Positions 1 to 4,649 of a DNA stretch of 5,869 nt are shown piece after piece (position 1 is the stretch's first letter; each line of letters opens with the position of its first letter). The notes below the pieces were generated by a model. That model saw nothing but the letters and a program-made list of their open reading frames with translations. It ran no database searches and was not told the origin of the DNA. The stretch comes from an uncultured Opitutia bacterium (GTDB lineage Bacteria; Verrucomicrobiota; Verrucomicrobiia; Opitutales; UBA953), in NCBI GenBank assembly GCA_903882335.1, contig CAIRWP010000093.1:1-5869 (forward strand), given 5' to 3'. The translations under genes were made by a program, and so were the position numbers.

Positions 1-222
1 GTTCCCGTCGACCCAGCCACGCTCAAGGCTAATCTCCTCAAGTGGATCGGTTCGTCCGGCACCTCGCACGGCGATGACGGTAAGCTGACGAAGGACGTGA
101 AGCCCGGCAATCGCATGCACTACTACGCGATGTTCAATGTCGTTGGCCTCAATATCTCTAAGCAGCAGTTCACCGCCGAGGAGCTCGACTACCTCGCCGA
201 ATACCTCCTCACCCTCAAGTAA
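1..222 (+). CDS. ctaC: Cytochrome c oxidase subunit II, C-terminal cytochrome c domain (5' end missing)
   Basis: This is the last 73 codons of a gene that begins before the window, in frame 1 with TAA at 220-222. The visible part reads like the end of a class I cytochrome c domain. An NLLKWI segment (residues 11-16 of the fragment) is followed by a hydrophilic loop, then KPGNRM (34-39), whose Met39 is the likely distal haem ligand, and a closing helix FTAEELDYLAEYLLTLK (57-73). The CxxCH haem site and any CuA domain would lie upstream and cannot be checked. The gene lies 21 bases before subunit I, and subunit II fused to a C-terminal cytochrome c is the usual neighbour in caa3-type operons, so subunit II is the best call. 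It would receive electrons on the outer face of the membrane and pass them to subunit I. A free-standing cytochrome c is the main alternative. Confidence 0.65.
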   Translation, partial: VPVDPATLKANLLKWIGSSGTSHGDDGKLTKDVKPGNRMHYYAMFNVVGLNISKQQFTAEELDYLAEYLLTLK

Positions 223-243
223 CCCTTTCACCTTTCTACGCAG
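222..243 (+). promoter_or_regulatory. Pyrimidine-rich leader of ctaD without Shine-Dalgarno
   Basis: The spacer between the upstream stop and the ctaD ATG is mostly C and T and contains ACCCTT (222-227), with 16 bases from the motif to the ATG. There is no GGAG/GAGG-like ribosome binding site. The same hexamer occurs in the leaders of ctaE and ctaF. Its role is unknown; it may reflect translational coupling or SD-independent initiation. Confidence 0.35.
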
Positions 244-2289
244 ATGTCCCACGATTCGCACCACGCCCCTGTCGCCGACAAGATGGAGCTCGCGCCTGAG
301 CGCAGCGACCTCGGCCTGTTCCGCCCCGACCGCACGCGCGGCTTCTGCGACTGGTTGACCACCGTTGACCACAAAAAAATCGGCATCATGTACGGTGCCT
401 TCGCGATGCTCTTCTTCCTCGTCGGCGGCGTCGAGGCCTTGGCCATTCGCACGCAGTTGGCCCGCCCCGACAATGATTTCGTCACGGCGCGCATGTATAA
501 TCAGCTGTTCACGATGCACGGCACCACGATGATCTTCCTCGGGGTCATGCCGCTCTCGGCGGCGTTCTTCAACTTCCTTGTGCCGCTGCAAATCGGGGCT
601 CGTGACGTCGCTTTCCCGCGCCTCAATGCCTTCTCGCTCTGGACGTTCGTGGCGGGCGCCATGGTGCTCAACGGCAGCTGGCTCTTCGAGTTTGCCCACC
701 TCGCGGGTTGGTTCGACAACTTCGCTTGGCACAAGGCCTTGGTCTATACCGACTTTGTCCCCGCCAACGGTTGGTTCAGTTACGCCCCGCTCTCGGGCAC
801 CTTCGGTCAGGCCAACGCCGCCCTGCAGGCCCCGCGCTTCACCGGCGTCGGCACCGACTTCTGGATCATCGGCATCCAGATTCTCGGCATCGCCTCGCTG
901 GCGGCTTCTTTCAACTTCATTTGCACCATCGTGAACATGCGCGCCAAGGGCATGACCATGATGCGCCTGCCAGTGTTCACCTGGATGGCGCTCGTCACTT
1001 CAGTCCTCATCATCCTGGCCTTCCCGGCCATCACTGTCGCGCTCATCGAGCTGATGTTCGACCGCCAGTTCGGTGCGAACTTCTTTAACCCCTCCGCGGG
1101 CGGGCAGCCCGTCCTGTGGCAGCACCTCTTCTGGATCTTCGGCCACCCAGAAGTTTACATCCTCGTCCTTCCGGCGATGGGTATCGTCTCGGAAATTTTG
1201 CCGACCTTCTCGGGCAAGGCCCTCTTCGGCTATCCGATCGTCGTCTTCTCGGGTGCCGTCATCGGCTTCCTCGGCTTCGCCGTCTGGAGCCACCACATGT
1301 TCACCACTGGTCTCGGTCCCATCCCGACCGCCGCGTTCGCGCTCCTTACCATGGCCATAGCGGTGCCCACCGGCGTGAAGATCTTCAACTGGCTCGGCAC
1401 CATCTGGGGCGGCCGTATCCGCTTCACCCCGCCGATGGTCCTCGCCCTCGGCTTCATCTGGATGTTCATGTGCGGCGGCTTCTCCGGCGTCATGCACTCC
1501 GCGGCCCCGGCCGACTCCCAGCAGCAGGACAGCTACTTCGTCATCGCGCACTTCCACTACGTGCTCCTCGGCGGCGTGCTCCTCGGCCTGATGGCGGGCC
1601 TGTACTTCTGGTTCCCCAAGATCTTCGGCCGTATGCCCAACGCGACCCTCGCCTACGTGGCCTCCGGCCTCGTCATCCTCGGCTTCAACCTCGCCTTCGG
1701 CCCGATGCACTACCTCGGTCTCGCCGGTCAGCCCCGCCGCACCCACACCTACCACGCCGGCAACGGTTGGGAGGATTGGAACTTCGTCGCCACCATCGGC
1801 GCCTTCATCCTTGGCATCGGCGTGTTCATGGCCTTCGCCAATCTCGTCTACACCGCCTTCAAGGGCCCCAAGTGCTCCTCCGACCCGTGGGACGGTCGCA
1901 CGCTCGAGTGGTCCCTGCCGTCGCCGGTGCCGGAGTACAACTTCGCCCAGAGCCCGGTCGTCGGCGCCCGCGACGCCTTCACCGAGCATAAGCACGGCAC
2001 GAAGCGCATCGCCTACGAGGCGGACGGCGGCGAGGACGGCGTTCACATGCCCAGCCAGTCCTGGATGCCGATGCTCGCGGCCAGCGGCTTCCTCTTCGTC
2101 GGCTTCGGCATGCCCATGATGGCGATGGGGATCCCCCACGCTGGCTGGATTGTCGTCAGCGGTGTCGCCGTCCTCTTCGCCGGTATCTGGCTCTGGGCCC
2201 TCGAAGGCCCCGGCGGCTACATGCTGAAGACCCCCGCGGTGAGCCCGACCCCCGCCGGCGCCCCGGCCGCCGCGCCCTCGGCCCACTGA
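244..2289 (+). CDS. ctaD: Cytochrome c oxidase subunit I (aa3/caa3 type, 14 helices)
   Basis: Catalytic subunit of the terminal oxidase: it reduces O2 to water at a haem a3-CuB centre and pumps protons across the inner membrane. The 681 residues carry the family signature: haem a ligands His92 (in TMHGT) and His438, haem a3 ligand His436 (AHFHYV), and CuB ligands His301, His350 and His351. Tyr305, in HPEVY, is the residue normally cross-linked to His301. Glu303 and Asp121 mark the D-channel; Lys379 and Thr376 mark the K-channel, so it looks like an A1-type enzyme. About 12 core helices lie between residues 48 and 536, and two more lie at about 606-630 and 633-652, making the protein longer than 12-helix forms and like Bacillus or actinobacterial-type subunit I. 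The tail is Ala/Pro-rich. Oddities are Gln428 before Asp429, where many homologues have the Mg-binding His, and a long loop between helices 3 and 4. The ATG at 244 was chosen because it follows the upstream stop by 21 bases; Met14 (283) is a possible later start. Confidence 0.98.
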   Translation: MSHDSHHAPVADKMELAPERSDLGLFRPDRTRGFCDWLTTVDHKKIGIMYGAFAMLFFLVGGVEALAIRTQLARPDNDFVTARMYNQLFTMHGTTMIFLGVMPLSAAFFNFLVPLQIGARDVAFPRLNAFSLWTFVAGAMVLNGSWLFEFAHLAGWFDNFAWHKALVYTDFVPANGWFSYAPLSGTFGQANAALQAPRFTGVGTDFWIIGIQILGIASLAASFNFICTIVNMRAKGMTMMRLPVFTWMALVTSVLIILAFPAITVALIELMFDRQFGANFFNPSAGGQPVLWQHLFWIFGHPEVYILVLPAMGIVSEILPTFSGKALFGYPIVVFSGAVIGFLGFAVWSHHMFTTGLGPIPTAAFALLTMAIAVPTGVKIFNWLGTIWGGRIRFTPPMVLALGFIWMFMCGGFSGVMHSAAPADSQQQDSYFVIAHFHYVLLGGVLLGLMAGLYFWFPKIFGRMPNATLAYVASGLVILGFNLAFGPMHYLGLAGQPRRTHTYHAGNGWEDWNFVATIGAFILGIGVFMAFANLVYTAFKGPKCSSDPWDGRTLEWSLPSPVPEYNFAQSPVVGARDAFTEHKHGTKRIAYEADGGEDGVHMPSQSWMPMLAASGFLFVGFGMPMMAMGIPHAGWIVVSGVAVLFAGIWLWALEGPGGYMLKTPAVSPTPAGAPAAAPSAH

Positions 2290-2320
2290 TCGCCCGACCC
2301 ACCCCGACCCTTATCCTACC
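2290..2320 (+). promoter_or_regulatory. C-rich leader of ctaE without Shine-Dalgarno
   Basis: The 31-base spacer between ctaD and ctaE is dominated by C and contains ACCCTT at 2307-2312, eight bases before the ATG. No purine-rich ribosome binding site is present. No hairpin or T-run suggests a terminator, so ctaD and ctaE are probably co-transcribed. Confidence 0.35.
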
Positions 2321-2986
2321 ATGTCGCAAGACGCCGCCCATCACGCCCCGACGTCCACGGGGATCGACCACAAGAAGCTCATCATGTGGCTTTTCCTGGC
2401 TTCCGACTGCATGTTCTTCGGGACCCTGATCTCGACGCACCTGCTGTACCGCAAGCTGTACCCGACCGGCTTCACGGACGCCGAGGGCCACCAGCAGTTC
2501 ATCCAGAAACTCTTCAACATCGAGCTGACGTCCTTCTCGACGTTCATCCTGCTGATGTCCTCGTTCCTCATGGCGCTGGCGGTCTCGGCCATGCACAAGG
2601 GCCAGCTGAAGTCCTTCCGCCGCAATGTCGTGGGCGTGATTTTCTTCGGCCTCATCTTCCTGGGCTGCCAGGTCTACGAGTTCACCCACTTCTACCACCA
2701 GGGCCTCACCATCCAGAACAGCGTGCTTGGCTCCACCTTCTACGTGCTGACCGGCACGCACGGCACGCACGTCGCCATCGGCATCCTCTGGCTGGTGCTG
2801 CTGTATTTCTACAGCTTCACCGGCAAGCTCGGGGGCCACGTCGGCGCCCTGGACGTCGAGGTCGCCGGCCTCTACTGGCACTTCGTCGACATCGTCTGGA
2901 TCATCATCTTCACCGCCGTCTACCTCGTCGAGTACCTCGGGCCCTCGGGCATCTGGGGCAACGGCTTGCCGGTCCTCGCCAAATAA
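2321..2986 (+). CDS. ctaE: Cytochrome c oxidase subunit III (five-helix form)
   Basis: Non-catalytic membrane subunit that packs against subunit I and, in studied oxidases, supports proton uptake and turnover stability. The 221 residues form five hydrophobic helices, at about 20-42, 72-91, 103-123, 139-164 and 181-206. Family motifs are MWLFLASD (22-29), QVYEFTH (117-123), GTHGTHVAIG (145-154) and YWHFVDIVW (185-193). The first two helices of the seven-helix form are absent, as in Bacillus-type CtaE, and the preceding gene has two extra helices that can substitute for them. Asp29 stands where most homologues have Glu (the SE motif; bovine Glu90, the DCCD-reactive residue). The N-terminus is His-rich and resembles that of subunit I. 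The ATG at 2321 puts a normal short cytoplasmic tail before helix 1. The assignment is very secure. Confidence 0.96.
   Translation: MSQDAAHHAPTSTGIDHKKLIMWLFLASDCMFFGTLISTHLLYRKLYPTGFTDAEGHQQFIQKLFNIELTSFSTFILLMSSFLMALAVSAMHKGQLKSFRRNVVGVIFFGLIFLGCQVYEFTHFYHQGLTIQNSVLGSTFYVLTGTHGTHVAIGILWLVLLYFYSFTGKLGGHVGALDVEVAGLYWHFVDIVWIIIFTAVYLVEYLGPSGIWGNGLPVLAK
2753..2770 (+). repeat. Perfect 9-bp tandem repeat inside ctaE
   Basis: GGCACGCAC occurs twice in direct succession and in frame, encoding Gly-Thr-His twice (residues 145-150). It falls in the conserved GxHGxH region of subunit III helix 4, so the protein pattern is family-typical, but the base-for-base identity of the two units is striking. 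Confidence 0.85.
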
Positions 2987-3001
2987 ACCCTTCCCACGAC
3001 C
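2987..3001 (+). promoter_or_regulatory. ACCCTT leader of ctaF without Shine-Dalgarno
   Basis: The 15-base spacer between the ctaE stop and the ctaF ATG begins with ACCCTT (2987-2992), nine bases before the start codon. No GGAG-type ribosome binding site is present. Spacing from ACCCTT to ATG is nearly the same as at ctaE (eight bases). The short gap points to co-transcription and possibly translational coupling. Confidence 0.35.
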
Positions 3002-3334
3002 ATGTCCGACGCTGTTATTGACCAGAAGACCATCGCCATCGAGACGGAGCGGTACCACCACTTCATCACGCTGGCCCTCTGGCTCGCCGCGATCACCGGG
3101 GTGGAGATCGTGCTGATCTTCCTCCCGCTCCCGGCCGCGGCACTCCTCGGGGTCCTCTCCCTGCTCTCCGCCATCAAGTTCTTCGCGGTCATCCTGTGGT
3201 TCATGCACCTGATCTACGACGCGCGCCTGCTGTTCTGGCTGTTCTTCGCCGGCCTGGCCCTCGCGTTCGCCACGTTCACCGCCATGCTCGTGCTGTTCTC
3301 GGCTGACCGGATCGATACGAAGTGGTTCGCGTAA
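3002..3334 (+). CDS. ctaF: Cytochrome c oxidase subunit IV (small bacterial COX4/CyoD-like)
   Basis: Small accessory membrane subunit of the oxidase, 110 residues, a usual length for the prokaryotic subunit IV family. Three hydrophobic helices are visible at about 22-41, 45-69 and 76-99. The second carries the family hallmark: Lys59 and a WFMHL segment (66-70), followed by Tyr72-Asp73. The family is thought to help assemble or stabilise the complex and has no known redox centre, which fits the lack of other conserved polar residues. It follows ctaE by 15 bases and completes a ctaC-D-E-F order. Arg codons here include CGG (two of three), which I do not find in ctaD or ctaE, so the codon style already shifts toward that of the downstream genes. 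Confidence 0.88.
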   Translation: MSDAVIDQKTIAIETERYHHFITLALWLAAITGVEIVLIFLPLPAAALLGVLSLLSAIKFFAVILWFMHLIYDARLLFWLFFAGLALAFATFTAMLVLFSADRIDTKWFA

Positions 3335-3344
3335 GGCCGCGGCC
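3335..3344. repeat. 10-bp perfect palindrome filling the ctaF-lipoprotein gap
   Basis: GGCCGCGGCC is its own reverse complement and occupies exactly the bases between the ctaF stop and the next ATG. There is no other leader sequence and no Shine-Dalgarno. It is too short for a terminator hairpin and has no T-run. In DNA this G+C-rich it may be chance. Confidence 0.6.
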
Positions 3345-4589
3345 ATGCGCCGCTGGCCCGTCCTGTTGCTCGGTCTCGCCCTCGGTGCGGCGGGTTGCCG
3401 GGAACAGGTGGCGCCCCGGCCGGTTCCCCTAACCCACGCGGCCTACGTGTGGCGGCAGGGGTGGGACCCCGCGGCCGTCGCGTCGCTCGCGGACCGCGCC
3501 TGGCCCGTTGGTCTGACCGAGCTCAACGTCCTCGTCGGCGAATGCGGCCTAGGCGCAGCCGGTCGGCGCGTGGTCCCGCCCTGGTCGGCCTTGCTCGGGA
3601 CGAGCAAGACCGTGTCGCTCTCGGTGCGCATCGGGACCCGGCAGGCCCTGGGCGGCTCGGCCGAACCGGATCTCACGGAGGGTTTGACGCTCCTGCGGCA
3701 AGGCTGGGCGGAGGCCCGGGCCGCCGGGGTGACCGTCCCGAGCGTGCAGGTCGACTTCGATTGTCCCTCGCGGTTACTCCCCGCCTACGCCGAGCGGATC
3801 GCCGCGGCGAAGCGCGCCTGGCCAGAGGTTCGCGTGACCGTCACCACCTTGCCGACTTGGCTGAAGGAGCCCGGCTTCGCCCAGCTGATCGCCGCGGCCG
3901 ATGGCTGGACGTTGCAACTGCACGGGACACACCGGCCCAATCTCGCGAAACCGGTCCCGTTGTTCGCGGAAGCGGAAGCCCTCGGCTGGATCGAGCAGGC
4001 GGAGACGTTCGGCCGGCCGTTCCGCATCGCCTTGCCGACCTACGCCTACCTGGCCTGCTACTCCGCCGCGGGCGCCTACCTGGGGGTGCGAGCCGAATCG
4101 GCCGAGCTGCCCAAGGGCACGGCCCGCACCCAGGTTCTCCCCGCCGACCCCGCCGCGGTGGTCCGCTTACTGGAGCGGCTGGCGGATCGCCGTCACGCGT
4201 ACGTCCTCGGGGTCGACTGGTTCCGTCTACCGTTCCCCGGCGACCGCCAGAACTGGACGATGGCCGGCTGGGCACAGGTGATCGCCCGCCAGCCGATGCT
4301 GACCGCCTGCTCCCCCGAACTACGCGTCGACGGGGCCTTGGCGGATGTCGCCGTGGTCAACGCCACCGGTCAGCCCTTGCCGTTGCCCGCGGTCGAGGTG
4401 GCCTGGCGCGGAACGCGGGTCCTCGCGGCCGATGCCACGACGGACTGGATCGCGGCGTCCGGCCCCGAAGCCGTGACCTTCCGCCCGCACCCGCTCGCGG
4501 GCTTCCTGGCGCCCGGCGAGCGGCGCGTGGTCGGGTGGGTCCGGTTGACCGAGGCCCGGTCGGTCGAGGTCCGGATCCTCGGCGAATAA
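3345..4589 (+). CDS. Exported lipoprotein resembling the DUF3142 family
   Basis: A 414-residue protein of unknown function. The N-terminus (MRRWP, then a Leu/Ala stretch ending AAGC at 15-18) is a lipoprotein-type signal with Cys18 as the predicted lipidated residue, so it should sit in the envelope. Residues 33-296 have repeated strand-like segments ending in conserved-looking polar motifs: AYVWRQGW (33-40), VDFDCPSRLL (136-145), TTLPTWL (167-173), QLHGTH (191-196), RIALPTYAY (227-235) and LGVDWFRLP (288-296). From memory these match DUF3142, whose layout suggests a TIM-barrel-like, glycosidase-reminiscent fold, but I know of no demonstrated activity. Residues 325-414 look like a small beta-rich domain. 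The ATG lies 10 bases after ctaF and begins the signal peptide cleanly, so read-through from the oxidase operon is likely. Arg is often CGG, unlike ctaD and ctaE. The gene is certain; the family name is a recollection. Confidence 0.75.
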   Translation: MRRWPVLLLGLALGAAGCREQVAPRPVPLTHAAYVWRQGWDPAAVASLADRAWPVGLTELNVLVGECGLGAAGRRVVPPWSALLGTSKTVSLSVRIGTRQALGGSAEPDLTEGLTLLRQGWAEARAAGVTVPSVQVDFDCPSRLLPAYAERIAAAKRAWPEVRVTVTTLPTWLKEPGFAQLIAAADGWTLQLHGTHRPNLAKPVPLFAEAEALGWIEQAETFGRPFRIALPTYAYLACYSAAGAYLGVRAESAELPKGTARTQVLPADPAAVVRLLERLADRRHAYVLGVDWFRLPFPGDRQNWTMAGWAQVIARQPMLTACSPELRVDGALADVAVVNATGQPLPLPAVEVAWRGTRVLAADATTDWIAASGPEAVTFRPHPLAGFLAPGERRVVGWVRLTEARSVEVRILGE

Positions 4590-4649
4590 CCCGGTCCGGA
4601 TTTCGATTCCCATCCGCCCCGCGTTCTGTCATTTAGTTCTGCTTACGCG
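4590..4649 (+). other. 60-base intergenic gap, possible promoter region, no clear signal
   Basis: This is the longest gap in the window, and at about 58% G+C it is visibly poorer in G+C than the genes on either side. A weak inverted repeat (CGGAT 4597-4601, ATCCG 4612-4616) has no T-run behind it, so I do not call a terminator. TTTAGT (4632-4637) is a poor -10 candidate without a matching -35. No Shine-Dalgarno precedes the ATG at 4650. Confidence 0.3.

Noticed and set aside
283..285. Alternative ctaD start at Met14
   Set aside because: It is possible, but the ATG at 244 has normal spacing to the upstream stop and its encoded HHAP tail is echoed in ctaE, so the longer form is preferred.
1000..2286. 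428-codon open frame on the minus strand
   Set aside because: It is antisense to unambiguous ctaD; the low-complexity Glu/Gly/Asp/His-rich translation is a third-position G/C artefact.
2156..3346. 396-codon open frame on the minus strand
   Set aside because: It is antisense to the end of ctaD and all of ctaE and ctaF, with a charged low-complexity translation and no domain signature.
4597..4616. Possible terminator hairpin after the lipoprotein gene
   Set aside because: The stem is only 5 bp (CGGAT/ATCCG), the loop is 10 bases, and no T-run follows.
3395..4636. 413-codon open frame on the plus strand overlapping the lipoprotein gene
   Set aside because: It is the +1-shifted shadow of 3345-4589, with Arg/Gly/Pro-rich low-complexity sequence and no plausible start context; the lipoprotein frame has a signal peptide and recognisable motifs.
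4601..4637. Possible sigma-70 promoter before the last gene
   Set aside because: The best -10 match, TTTAGT, shares four of six bases with the consensus and has no -35 hexamer at proper spacing.
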